A stretch of 64,000 nt of DNA from Candidatus Competibacteraceae bacterium (GTDB lineage Bacteria; Pseudomonadota; Gammaproteobacteria; Competibacterales; Competibacteraceae): NCBI GenBank assembly GCA_016713505.1, contig JADJPA010000001.1:248001-312000 (forward strand), in the 5' to 3' direction. Position 1 is the stretch's first letter; each line of letters begins with the position of its first letter. The notes beneath the pieces are model-generated. The model was not told the DNA's origin, did not search any database, and saw only the letters and a list, made by a program, of their open reading frames with translations. Both the position numbers and the translations under genes were made by a program. Below are positions 53,700 through 62,101 of this stretch, piece after piece.

Positions 53700-54716
53700 T
53701 TAGAGGAAGTCCTGCGAAAAACCTTCGGTTTCCAGAATCTTGCGCAACCGGCGCAGCGCATCGATCTGAATTTGCCGCACTCGCTCGCGGGTGACGCCGA
53801 TTTCGTTGCCGACTTGTTCCAGGGTGGCTTTTTCCTGGCCGCCGAGACCGAAGCGCCGTTTCACCACGATTCGCTGCTTGTCGTTCAACTGATCCAGCCA
53901 CAAGTCCAGCTTTTCGTTGAGGTCGGAATCTTGCAGCAATTGCGAGGGATCTGGATTGTTATCGTCGGGGATGGCATCCAGCAGCGAGCGGTCTTCATCC
54001 TTGCCGATGGGGGTATCCACCGAAGCGACCCGTTCGTTGAGCTGCAACATTCGTTTCACTTCGGCGGCCGAGCAGCCCAGCGCCTGGGCGATATCCTCGG
54101 CGGTGGGTTCGTGGTCCAGCGTTTGCGCCAAGTGCCGTGCGGAGCGCAAATAACCGTTGATTTCCTTGATGATGTGGATCGGTAGCCGGATCGTGCGGGT
54201 TTGGTTCATCAACGCCCGTTCGATGGTCTGGCGGATCCACCAGGTGGCGTAGGTCGAGAATCGGAAACCGCGTTCGGGATCGAATTTTTCAACGGCGTGG
54301 ATCAAGCCCAGATTGCCTTCCTCGATCAGATCGAGCAGGCTGAGCCCCCGATTCATGTAGCGGCGGGCGATTTTGACCACCAGGCGCAGGTTGCTTTCGA
54401 CCATGCGGTTGCGGGCGCTGGCGTCGCCCTGTAAGACTCGGCGGGCGTAGTAGACTTCTTCCTGAGCGGTGAGCAACGGTGAGAAACCGATTTCGCTCAG
54501 ATACATGCGGGTGGCGTCCAATTCCTCCAGAGTGATTTCCCGGCTGGCTGCGGCGGGCGCCGGCCACGGTACTTCCATTTCCAGATCCTCTTCCTCGACA
54601 ATCGCTTCGTCCTCGACATCCTCTTCCAGCTTGTCTTCGTCCAATAAGGACTCTTCCAAATGCAACTCGTCGTCGCACGCAACGACCTCCAGAGAGGCGT
54701 TCATCCGTCGGGACAT
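53700..54716 (-). CDS. rpoS: Stationary-phase sigma factor RpoS
   Basis: 338 aa. Acidic N-terminus (about 1-50, rich in Glu/Asp), region 1.2 (RMYLSEIGFSPLLTAQEE), region 2 (NLRLVVKIARRYMNRGLSLL, STYATWWIRQTIERALMNQT), region 3, and region 4 with helix-turn-helix ATLEQVGNEIGVTRERVRQI. The RpoS type rather than RpoD is shown by length and region 2.4-3.0 (RTIRLPIHIIKEINGYLRSA). A GAGGAGGT ribosome-binding site lies 6 bp upstream. surE lies upstream on the same strand, without nlpD or pcm between. Confidence 0.95.
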   Translation of the reverse strand: MSRRMNASLEVVACDDELHLEESLLDEDKLEEDVEDEAIVEEEDLEMEVPWPAPAAASREITLEELDATRMYLSEIGFSPLLTAQEEVYYARRVLQGDASARNRMVESNLRLVVKIARRYMNRGLSLLDLIEEGNLGLIHAVEKFDPERGFRFSTYATWWIRQTIERALMNQTRTIRLPIHIIKEINGYLRSARHLAQTLDHEPTAEDIAQALGCSAAEVKRMLQLNERVASVDTPIGKDEDRSLLDAIPDDNNPDPSQLLQDSDLNEKLDLWLDQLNDKQRIVVKRRFGLGGQEKATLEQVGNEIGVTRERVRQIQIDALRRLRKILETEGFSQDFL

Positions 54717-55008
54717 TGGGTAACCTCCTCGACCTGCTTCGCTTGGTGGAATTGTTGTATTGGCGCTGGGGCAGGAGATGCTTGCCGCGTCATTTATACT
54801 TATAAATTTGCCTGAAGCGGTGTGGCGCGCCGCGCCCGCCGTGGCACGGTTGCGCTCTTGACCGTCGCCTGAAACAGTCGAGGGCCGTAAGGCCCTCTAT
54901 TGGCTCCTGATTCCCGGCGAGGGCTGATGATAAGCTGTCCGTGGCGGAGGAGTCCACTAGTTTGTAATCGAGGCTGCAAGGTGCAGCATTGTTCCTGATC
55001 GGGGGGTG
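54717..55008. other. Intergenic region between surE and rpoS
   Basis: 292 bp; too short for nlpD, which usually lies here and carries an rpoS promoter. It holds a perfect seven-base-pair hairpin GAGGGCC-GTAA-GGCCCTC (54880-54897) without T-run on either strand. That hairpin could shape rpoS leader RNA. No promoter is assigned. Confidence 0.5.
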
Positions 55009-55761
55009 TCAGGGCGTCGGACCGTCCAGCCAACCCTTCAGGGCCGGCAGCGCCGCATGACGGGTCAGGTCGACTTGCAAGGGGGTGATCGAGATGAAGC
55101 GTTCCCGCACGGCATGGAAATCCGTACCCGGTCCGGCGTCCTGTTCGGGGCCGGACGGACCCACCCAGTAAATCGGGCGGCCGCGCGGATCGGCGCTCTT
55201 GATGACCGGTTCGGCCTTGTGGCGGTGGCCGAGCCGAGTGGCTTGAAAGCCGGCCAATTGCTCCCACGGTAAATCCGGCACGTTGACGTTGAGAATGATA
55301 TCGGGCGGCAGGGTTCGCTCGGGCAGGCGTTTCACCAGCCAGAGCGCGGCCCTGGCGGCGGTATCGAGATGTTCGGGTTGGTAGGCGGCTTGCGAAATGG
55401 CGATGGCTGGCAAGCCGAGAAAGCGGCCTTGCATCGCCGCCGCCACCGTGCCGGAATAGATGACATCATCGCCGAGGTTGGGACCGTGGTTGATGCCCGA
55501 GACCACCATGTCCGGCTCCTGTTCCAGCAAGCCGGTGATAGCGACGTGGACGCAGTCGGTCGGCGTGCCTTCGACGCTGTAAAAACCGTTGTCATGGCGG
55601 GCGACGTAGAGCGGATTTTTGAGGCTGAGCGAGTTGCTGGCGCCGCTGCGGTCGCGGTCGGGCGCCACCACGGTAATCTCGGCCAGTTCGCTCAAGGCGG
55701 CGGCCAGGCGGAGCAGGCCCGGCGATTGATAGCCGTCGTCGTTGCTGATCAGGATGCGCAT
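55009..55761 (-). CDS. surE: 5'/3'-nucleotidase SurE
   Basis: 250 aa. Metal-binding start MRILISNDDGYQSPGLLRLA, VVAPDRDRSGASNSLS, the catalytic loop VVSGINHGPNLGDDVIYSGT and the family end of the core ITPLQVDLTRH. A stationary-phase survival nucleotidase. Upstream of rpoS on the same strand. Divergent from the Smr gene. Confidence 0.95.
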   Translation of the reverse strand: MRILISNDDGYQSPGLLRLAAALSELAEITVVAPDRDRSGASNSLSLKNPLYVARHDNGFYSVEGTPTDCVHVAITGLLEQEPDMVVSGINHGPNLGDDVIYSGTVAAAMQGRFLGLPAIAISQAAYQPEHLDTAARAALWLVKRLPERTLPPDIILNVNVPDLPWEQLAGFQATRLGHRHKAEPVIKSADPRGRPIYWVGPSGPEQDAGPGTDFHAVRERFISITPLQVDLTRHAALPALKGWLDGPTP

Positions 55762-55881
55762 GATGAGAGGGTTCTCCGGCGTGGCGGACTAAGCGAGTCT
55801 AGGATATCTGGCCGGACTGACGTTAGAATGACCGTCGTTGGTCGGCCCGCGCCGTGTCCGGCCGTTTCAGCGAGTTGCCCC

Positions 55882-56427
55882 ATGAGCAAGCCGTTCGTGC
55901 TCGATCCCCAAGATCGGGAGCTGTTTCAACGAACCGTCGGCGCGGTCAGGCCGTTGCGCTGTGACCGGATCGATCCCGTCACGCTTCGAGCGACTCCGAT
56001 CCCGCGCTTCAGTTTGGCCGACGAGCGGCAAGTGTTGGCCGACATGGTCTCGGACTATTTCGAGCCGGCGGACTTGGAGACCGGCGAGGAATTGTACTAC
56101 CGCCGCGAGGGCGTGCAGCAGGCCGTGCTGCGCAAGTTGCGGCGCGGCCAGTTTCAGGTCGGCGCGGTGCTGGACCTGCACGGCATGACCGTCGCCGCCG
56201 CTCGGGAAGTGCTGGCCGTTTTTCTGCAACGTGCCCGCCGCGACAACCTGCATTGCGTGCGCATCATCCACGGCAAGGGCAACGGTTCCCGCCACCGAGG
56301 ACCCGTGCTCAAGCAAAAGATCAACCATTGGTTGCGCCAGCGCGACGAGATCTTGGCTTTTTGTTCGGCCCGCGCGGTCGATGGCGGAACCGGCGCGATC
56401 TATGTGCTGTTGCGGCGCAGGCCGTGA
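55882..56427 (+). CDS. Smr-domain protein
   Basis: 181 aa from the ATG at 55882 (an in-frame ATG about 60 bp earlier has no better support). N-terminal helical region (LDPQDRELFQRTVGAVRPLR) and a C-terminal Smr domain: VLDLHGMTVAAAREVLAVFL, the HGKG loop in RIIHGKGNGSRHRGPVLKQK, ending TGAIYVLLRRR. Related to E. coli SmrA/SmrB nucleases; some cleave mRNA on collided ribosomes. The substrate here is not predictable. Confidence 0.88.
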   Translation: MSKPFVLDPQDRELFQRTVGAVRPLRCDRIDPVTLRATPIPRFSLADERQVLADMVSDYFEPADLETGEELYYRREGVQQAVLRKLRRGQFQVGAVLDLHGMTVAAAREVLAVFLQRARRDNLHCVRIIHGKGNGSRHRGPVLKQKINHWLRQRDEILAFCSARAVDGGTGAIYVLLRRRP

Positions 56428-56537
56428 GCGTGGCATTGTCATGGCCAGCCAAACTGTCCGCGCCGCGCCAGTCTAAATCTATTGGCTTGGCGTTGTGCGC
56501 TGACGTTCTGTAATGAGTAGCTGACGAGGAGAGCAAA

Positions 56538-56831
56538 ATGGCGAGCGAAGGTTATCACGAACCCATCGACGAACTGTCCGTGCAAACCCGCGACATGCAC
56601 CGGGCCATCGTTTCCTTGATGGAAGAATTGGAGGCGGTGGATTGGTATAACCAGCGGGTCGATGCCTGCAAGGATAAATCCTTGAAAGCGATTCTCGCGC
56701 ACAATCGAGATGAGGAAAAAGAACATGCGTCCATGCTTTTGGAATGGATTCGCCGCAAAGACCCGAAGTTCGATGAAGAATTGAAAGGCTATCTCTTCAC
56801 CGACAAGCCGATCCGCGACGACCACGACTGA
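56538..56831 (+). CDS. Encapsulated-ferritin (EncFtn) homologue lacking a targeting tail
   Basis: 97 aa. Close in pattern to EncFtn of Rhodospirillum rubrum: RDMHRAIVSLMEELEAVDWY and ILAHNRDEEKEHASMLLEWI. Ferroxidase residues as recalled for that protein (Glu32, Glu34, Trp38, Glu62, His65) map to Glu30, Glu32, Trp36, Glu60 and His63. These proteins form decameric rings that oxidise Fe(II) inside encapsulin shells. This one ends soon after the second helix (FTDKPIRDDHD) without the usual LGIGSL-type encapsulin-targeting peptide. No encapsulin gene is adjacent. A GAGGAGAG ribosome-binding site precedes the ATG. Confidence 0.85.
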   Translation: MASEGYHEPIDELSVQTRDMHRAIVSLMEELEAVDWYNQRVDACKDKSLKAILAHNRDEEKEHASMLLEWIRRKDPKFDEELKGYLFTDKPIRDDHD

Positions 56832-56910
56832 GTTGCGCCACCGGCCAGTGTTTCCTCGCGTTGCGCGGAGGGTTGCACTTGAGGGGCTACCAACCGGGTG
56901 AGAAGGTTTT

Positions 56911-57474
56911 ATGCTGAAAAATTCCGCCACACACTACGGTGCAGTCACTCGATTCTTACACTGGTCGGTGTTCCTGCTGTTCGTCTATCAGTACCTCAGC
57001 GCCAACATCATGACCCGTCTCGCGCGGGACCAGCTGGTGCTCGGCTTGACTCAAAGCAATTATTACGACTGGCACAAATCCATCGGTTTGTTGCTGCTCG
57101 GTCTGGCGCTGGTGCGCTGGCTATGGCGTAAACTGACACCGCTGCCGGAGTGGGCGCCGACGCTGTCGGCGGCGGAGCGGGCGATCTCGCACCGCAATGA
57201 AGACTTGCTGTACGGCTGCATGTTTCTGTTGCCCATCAGCGGCTATCTGTTCGTCATGGCGGGCGGTTTCGGAGTCAAGCTGTTCGGACTGCACGAGCTG
57301 GCGAACCCCGTCGGCAAGCACGAGTTGCTGGCCACGCTGGCGCGGGTCGTTCATATCGTCGTCGGTTATGCCGCCGTGGTGGTCATCGCCTGGCATGTCG
57401 GACTCGGCCTCAAGCACCACCTGTTCGACCGGGATCGGTTTTTGAATCGAATGTTGCCGTTCAGGCGGGGATGA
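56911..57474 (+). CDS. Cytochrome b561
   Basis: 187 aa with four transmembrane helices. Haem-ligand histidines are expected in FLHWSVFLLFVYQYL, YYDWHKSIGLLLLGLALVRW, LHELANPVGKHELL and VVHIVVGYAAVVVIAWHVGL. The family transfers electrons at the inner membrane, often scavenging superoxide onto quinones (CybB). It follows the ferritin-like gene by about 80 bp on the same strand, so joint iron/redox function is possible. Confidence 0.93.
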   Translation: MLKNSATHYGAVTRFLHWSVFLLFVYQYLSANIMTRLARDQLVLGLTQSNYYDWHKSIGLLLLGLALVRWLWRKLTPLPEWAPTLSAAERAISHRNEDLLYGCMFLLPISGYLFVMAGGFGVKLFGLHELANPVGKHELLATLARVVHIVVGYAAVVVIAWHVGLGLKHHLFDRDRFLNRMLPFRRG

Positions 57475-57483
57475 AAGCGCGCT

Positions 57484-58374
57484 TCAGGTGCTGCTGAAGC
57501 GATAGTGGGAGACGCCCCAGCGCTCGCCCGCGCGCCGCCCGAACCGTTCGGCGCGGGCCATGAACAAGATGCGCCAGCGCTGCAACCAGCGTTCCGCCTG
57601 ATCCGGCCCGTAGCATGGCCGGAACAGCGCCAGGATGGTGTCACGTTGTTGGTCCAGATTCGCCAGCCAAGCTTCCAGGGTACGCTGGTAATGACGGCCG
57701 TTGCAGGGCCACTGGTCTTCCAGTTTCAAACCGTGCTGAAAGCGTGAGGGCAGATCGCCCCCGGGTTGCAAGCCGTCGGTTTGGACGAACAACTTGCCAC
57801 CGAGTTTGAGCCGGCCATGAAGCGGGTGCAGCCCTCCAGGGTCATGAGGTCGGCGCTCGAACGTTGCCACCGACAGCACCCGGTCGAAGCGGCGGTCGGC
57901 GGCCAAGTCGTTCGGGCCGACGGTCGCTCGAACGTTGGTGAAACCGCGTTCTCGGCAGCGCGCTTCGATGAAGTCCCGTTGGGACCGGGAAGTCGAGACC
58001 GCCACGAATCTTGAGTCGGGATAAAACTCGGCCAGCCACAAGGTCAGCGAACCCCAGCCGCAGCCCAATTCCAGAATGTCCTGATCGAAACCGAGTTCGG
58101 CCCGCTCGCAGATCAGCGCCAGCATGGCGGCTTCGGCGGTTTCCAGATCGCGCGCCTCGTCTGGCCACCAACCGGCGCTGTAGTGCAATCTGGGGCCCAG
58201 CACATTCTGAAAAAAACCGACGGGAAGCTCGGCGTGCTCGATGTTGGCGAATTGGGTTTGGAGGGTGACGAAAGGAGGGTTCGCGCGGTCGACCCACAGC
58301 CGACGGACACCGATTCGGATCAGCCAATCTGGCAGGTAACCAGACTCCATGAAGGCGCTGGCGTTTTTCAGCAT
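57484..58374 (-). CDS. CFA-synthase-like SAM methyltransferase
   Basis: 296 aa. N-terminal LPDWLIRIGVRRL and LHYSAGWWPDEARDLETAEA, then SAM motif ILELGCGWGSLTLWLAEFYP at about 100-119 and VSTSRSQRDFIEARCRERGF. This is the cyclopropane-fatty-acid synthase / coclaurine N-methyltransferase-like group. The usual EMFEH signature, whose His is catalytic in CFA synthases, reads SVATFERR (about 168-175). The following stretch is also divergent until LKLGGKLFVQ. Cyclopropanation is therefore doubtful. Convergent with cytochrome b561. Confidence 0.8.
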   Translation of the reverse strand: MLKNASAFMESGYLPDWLIRIGVRRLWVDRANPPFVTLQTQFANIEHAELPVGFFQNVLGPRLHYSAGWWPDEARDLETAEAAMLALICERAELGFDQDILELGCGWGSLTLWLAEFYPDSRFVAVSTSRSQRDFIEARCRERGFTNVRATVGPNDLAADRRFDRVLSVATFERRPHDPGGLHPLHGRLKLGGKLFVQTDGLQPGGDLPSRFQHGLKLEDQWPCNGRHYQRTLEAWLANLDQQRDTILALFRPCYGPDQAERWLQRWRILFMARAERFGRRAGERWGVSHYRFSST

Positions 58375-58514
58375 TGGGCGTGATCCTTCAAAATCTTCTC
58401 GATCGTTTGCCGGTAAAGGGTCGCCAGGTCAGGATGATTGCAGGCCGCTAAGCGCACTTCTTAGCCCTGGCGCGGTCTTGAAGGATAAGTTAATTGAGCG
58501 CCTGGAGAATTTCC

Positions 58515-58853
58515 ATGTTACGCGTTGCTGTCATCGTCTGCGGACTGCTGCTTGGCTTGTTGGTGACGGTAATTCTGATTGCTGGCAATCAGGGTAGTGT
58601 GCTGGGCGGCTTCCGATATGTGGCCGCTGATCCCTGGGGGATCGTTGCCTTGTTGGATCTCGGTGTGGGACTGCTGTTCGTTGCGGTTTGGATAGCCTTG
58701 GTCGAACCCGTCCCCCGGCGGGCGGTGGTCTGGATCATTGCGCTGTTCGTGCTCGGCAATGTGATTACCCTGGCTTTCTTGTTGTCACGCACCTGTCGGG
58801 CACGCCATGTACGGGATTTGTTTCTACCCGCTCGCTCTGGCGAACGGTCTTGA
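58515..58853 (+). CDS. DUF1475-like small membrane protein
   Basis: 112 aa from the ATG at 58515 (GGAG 8 bp upstream). Three hydrophobic segments: VAVIVCGLLLGLLVTVILIA, ALLDLGVGLLFVAVWIALVE and VWIIALFVLGNVITLAFLLS. The arrangement, with PWGIVALLDLGVGL, resembles DUF1475. Function unknown. Short hydrophilic Arg-rich C-terminus. Confidence 0.7.
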   Translation: MLRVAVIVCGLLLGLLVTVILIAGNQGSVLGGFRYVAADPWGIVALLDLGVGLLFVAVWIALVEPVPRRAVVWIIALFVLGNVITLAFLLSRTCRARHVRDLFLPARSGERS

Positions 58854-58885
58854 GCGGATGGCGGCGAGCATTGGCGCTGAGGTAT

Positions 58886-59614
58886 TTACAGGTTGCTGTT
58901 GATGGTCAGAGTCGCACCGGTCATGCAACCCGATTCGGTGGGATCACACAGAAACGCAATGACCTTGGCCACGTCGGCGGGGGTGGTGCGAGTGCGCAGA
59001 TGTGGCGCGGCATTGCGCAGCATGACCGTGTCCACCGCGCCCGGCGCGACGCCGTTGACCCGAATATTGCGGTCTTGGCCTTCGGCCGCCAGTGCCTCGG
59101 TCAGGCCGGTCAAGGCGAATTTGCTGACTGTGTAGGCGGCGTATCCAGGAAATTTCTCGGTATTTTGCACCCCTCCTAGCGAGGATACATTGACGATGCT
59201 ACCGCCGCGATCTTGCATCAACCGAAACGCTTGTCGCGCGCACAGCATTGCGCCGCGCAGGTTCACGGCCATCAACTGGTCCCAGTCGGCCAGCTCCAGC
59301 TCCGCAAACGCGCCACTCAGCAGAATGGCGGCGTTGTTGATCAGGATATCGAGCCGGCCAAATTCGACAGCGATTCCTTCAAAGACCGTTTGCACCGCCG
59401 CATCGTCAGCAACATCCAGCACTTGATACGCCGCATTGAGGCCGGCGGCGCGCAGTCGCGCGACCGTGGCGGTCAGCTCGGATTCAGTTCGGCTGGCCAC
59501 AATGACGCGAGCGCCCTTGCGCGCCAGCGCTTCGGCGGTGGCGGCGCCGATGCCCCGACCGCCGCCGGTGATCAGCGCGACGTGATTTGGCAGGGATAAA
59601 GATGTAGGTTCCAT
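58886..59614 (-). CDS. Short-chain dehydrogenase/reductase
   Basis: 242 aa from the ATG at 59614; the open frame extends upstream without conserved sequence. Rossmann motif ALITGGGRGIGAATAEALAR near residues 12-31, NNAAIL, catalytic Ser in VNVSSLGG and Tyr-Lys in YAAYTVSKFALTGL. The Arg after the first strand (VIVASRTESEL) suggests NADP. FabG-like in pattern, but the substrate is open. Confidence 0.9.
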   Translation of the reverse strand: MEPTSLSLPNHVALITGGGRGIGAATAEALARKGARVIVASRTESELTATVARLRAAGLNAAYQVLDVADDAAVQTVFEGIAVEFGRLDILINNAAILLSGAFAELELADWDQLMAVNLRGAMLCARQAFRLMQDRGGSIVNVSSLGGVQNTEKFPGYAAYTVSKFALTGLTEALAAEGQDRNIRVNGVAPGAVDTVMLRNAAPHLRTRTTPADVAKVIAFLCDPTESGCMTGATLTINSNL

Positions 59615-60035
59615 GGTTCTAGAATGGAGACGGCATGAGGGTGGGTTGAACGATAGCTTAGCAAATCTTGAGCCCTTCGAACGGAGGGCCACATTCGAGC
59701 ACAGGATTCGGTTAGGCCATCAGCGGGAATCATCGAGAAAATTGCATGAATGATATAAAGTCAAGGTAATAAGAAAGGTTATTTGAGGTTTTGCACGATC
59801 CGACCGGAATTGATGTCGGCCGCTCTATTTGGTGTAAATTTTGCCTGCTGTTAATGGGTTTGGCGCTCAGTTAAATGAGACAGCTGGCAAGTTTATAGGG
59901 TTGTCGTTGACCCTGGATATAGAACGCTTGTCTCTGTGCTGGGGCATTCAAAAGGAGCTTTGGCTTTGGAAATCCTAATTTATAGCTACTGAGTCGAAGA
60001 ATAGTGAGTGATTCTGTAATAGGCAGGCGATAAAC
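59615..60035. other. AT-rich intergenic region before the glycosyltransferase
   Basis: 421 bp in which base composition drops from the GC-rich norm to clearly AT-rich towards the right. I see no gene, tRNA or terminator, and no clear -35/-10 pair. It may include the boundary of a transferred segment. Confidence 0.45.
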
Positions 60036-61007
60036 ATGCAGACCGCACCCCTCATTTCATTGATTATACCTGCGCATAATGCAGAAGACTTTCTTGTGGA
60101 ATGCCTGGAAAGCATTTTATCCCAGACGTACCAAAGTATTGAAATTATTGTTGTGGATGATGGTTCTACGGATAAAACCGCTGAAATCGCTCACAAGTAT
60201 CAGCCTCGTATACGTTATTTCCATCAGAATGCCAGTGGCGGGCCGGCGACTCCCAGGAATGTTGGGCTGGCGCACAGTCATGGCGACTACCTGTGTTTTT
60301 TTGATAGTGATGATCTGATGGTTCAGGGCTGCCTTTCAAAACAAGTTGATTTTTTAGAGAGACATCCTGATGCTGGCATGGTTTTTTGTAATTATATAAA
60401 TTTTGCGAAGGATAAATTTTATAGAACCCCTCATTTTCAATCCTGCCCTGAATTCTGGCATACCCTTAGTAATAAGGAAGAAATGATTTTGCAAACCCCG
60501 TGCAGGGTCCTTGCCAAAGAAAATTTTGGTATTATGGGTACTCTGATGATAAGGCGCTCGATGCTGAAATACGAAAAGGGGTTTAATGAAAATCTGACAG
60601 CTAGTGTAGATTTTTATTTTTATTATAAATTAGCCCGTTTCACCCAAGTGGGGATCAATAATTATGTCGGACAGCTCCGAAGGTTGCATGAGGGCAATAT
60701 AACGAACGCTCATAATAAATCGACAGTATTAAACATGGGTATTTATAGCTATAGGCTATTATGTGAAACTGAACAAGATAAAGAAGCTAAGATTTTATTA
60801 AATAAATGCATTTCTACTTGGTGTTCCGAACGGGCGCGTTTTAATGCTAATCATGGGGATTATCTCCAATCCTTTCAAGATGAGTGGCGGGCGCTTTTCA
60901 ATGATTTTTGTTTTGATCGATTATCAAAATCTTTGAAAAGCTTTGCTCGAACAGCGTTGATGGCTGTTGGTATACATAATCCACAAGACGAGGTTTATAG
61001 GGGTTAA
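60036..61007 (+). CDS. Family 2 glycosyltransferase
   Basis: 323 aa. GT-A fold start PLISLIIPAHNAEDFLVECL, nucleotide-binding IEIIVVDDGSTDKTAEIA, GPATPRNVGLAHSHGDYLCF and the DxD-type metal motif FFDSDD at about 90-95. The C-terminal half is helical with many Tyr/Lys/Asn residues. Donor and acceptor unknown; surface-polysaccharide synthesis is likely. It is strikingly AT-rich compared with its neighbours, consistent with horizontal transfer. No other glycan genes are nearby. Confidence 0.88.
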   Translation: MQTAPLISLIIPAHNAEDFLVECLESILSQTYQSIEIIVVDDGSTDKTAEIAHKYQPRIRYFHQNASGGPATPRNVGLAHSHGDYLCFFDSDDLMVQGCLSKQVDFLERHPDAGMVFCNYINFAKDKFYRTPHFQSCPEFWHTLSNKEEMILQTPCRVLAKENFGIMGTLMIRRSMLKYEKGFNENLTASVDFYFYYKLARFTQVGINNYVGQLRRLHEGNITNAHNKSTVLNMGIYSYRLLCETEQDKEAKILLNKCISTWCSERARFNANHGDYLQSFQDEWRALFNDFCFDRLSKSLKSFARTALMAVGIHNPQDEVYRG

Positions 61008-61034
61008 ACGCTGGCGTTGTTTGCCAGATTATGA

Positions 61035-61979
61035 TTAGGGGTCAATAGGTTGAACGCTGCCTGAAATGTCTGTAGCACACGTTCTGAAATCATTTTTAAT
61101 CTCTTCAAACATCGATGGGTCTTGCAAAATATTTAGCAATGCTTTTGCCGCATTCGATAGGGTGTGGCCGGTGTGCCTTACTACCCCTAACATTCGCTCC
61201 AGGCTTAAGCCAGCAATCGGGATTTCCACCAAATCACCATCTAGCATGGTGCGTGGCAACACGCTCCAGCCTAGGCCGACCGCGACCATCATCTTGATGG
61301 TTTCCAGGTAATTAGTGGCGAAGGCGATCGAAATACTCGCATCAAGGCGCGCTAGTTCCTGCTCGAAGATGCGCCGGGTGAACGTGGCCTCGCTCGGCAG
61401 AATAGCGGGATGTTCGGCTAACTGCTTCAGATCGGTGACGGGCGAGCGCGCGAGCGGGTGAGTGCGCGACGCAACGATGACTAGCGGATCGGGCCATAAG
61501 GGCAAAGTCTCTAACGGCGCTTCGACGTCGGGTGGTAGCGTGATGATCGCCAGCTCCGTCTCACCGCGCAGCATCACCGCGCAAGCGACTTCCGAATCCA
61601 TGAAGCGCATATCCAATCGCACTCGCGGGTAGCGGGCGGTAAAGATTCGCAATACCGGTGGCAAACGGTGCAGGCCGATGTGGTGGCTGGTGGCGAGCGT
61701 CAGGGTGCCGGTGACGAGGCCAGAGAGATTGCGCAGCGCCCGGCGGCTGTCATCCACTTCGGCCAGAATCCGCCGCGCCCGCGGCAGTAACAGCGTTCCT
61801 GCCTCAGTCAGACGCACCGTCCGGCCCAAGCGGTCGAACAGGCGGACGTTCAATTCTTCTTCCAGCGTGGCGATCCGTTTGCTGACGGCCGGTTGCGTGA
61901 CATGCAAGCGGTTGGCGGCAGATGAAAACGAACCGTGGTCGGCGATAGTGACAAAAGCGTGCAGGCTGGCGATGTCCAT
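61035..61979 (-). CDS. LysR-family regulator divergent from leuC
   Basis: 314 aa. N-terminal winged helix (HAFVTIADHGSFSSAANRLH, VTQPAVSKRIATLEEELNVR) and a periplasmic-binding-like effector domain (MRGETELAIITLPP-type segment, LETIKMMVAVGLGWSVLPRT). It is transcribed away from leuC across a 122-bp region, the classical arrangement for control of the neighbouring gene. Regulation of leucine biosynthesis is inferred from position only. Confidence 0.9.
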   Translation of the reverse strand: MDIASLHAFVTIADHGSFSSAANRLHVTQPAVSKRIATLEEELNVRLFDRLGRTVRLTEAGTLLLPRARRILAEVDDSRRALRNLSGLVTGTLTLATSHHIGLHRLPPVLRIFTARYPRVRLDMRFMDSEVACAVMLRGETELAIITLPPDVEAPLETLPLWPDPLVIVASRTHPLARSPVTDLKQLAEHPAILPSEATFTRRIFEQELARLDASISIAFATNYLETIKMMVAVGLGWSVLPRTMLDGDLVEIPIAGLSLERMLGVVRHTGHTLSNAAKALLNILQDPSMFEEIKNDFRTCATDISGSVQPIDP

Positions 61980-62101
61980 CAGTCGGTGTTTGGCATCCGG
62001 TTAATAATGCCATTATTTTATAGGATCGATAAAAAATATGAATTTGTTTTATCAATAAGGGCGCTTTAAGCTTAGTAATATCTTGAATGAGGAACGAAAC
62101 A

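Noticed and set aside
54800..55267. Open frame across surE and the rpoS leader on the minus strand
   Set aside because: Overlaps SurE out of frame and is Arg/Pro-rich, as expected of a shadow; it is not NlpD.
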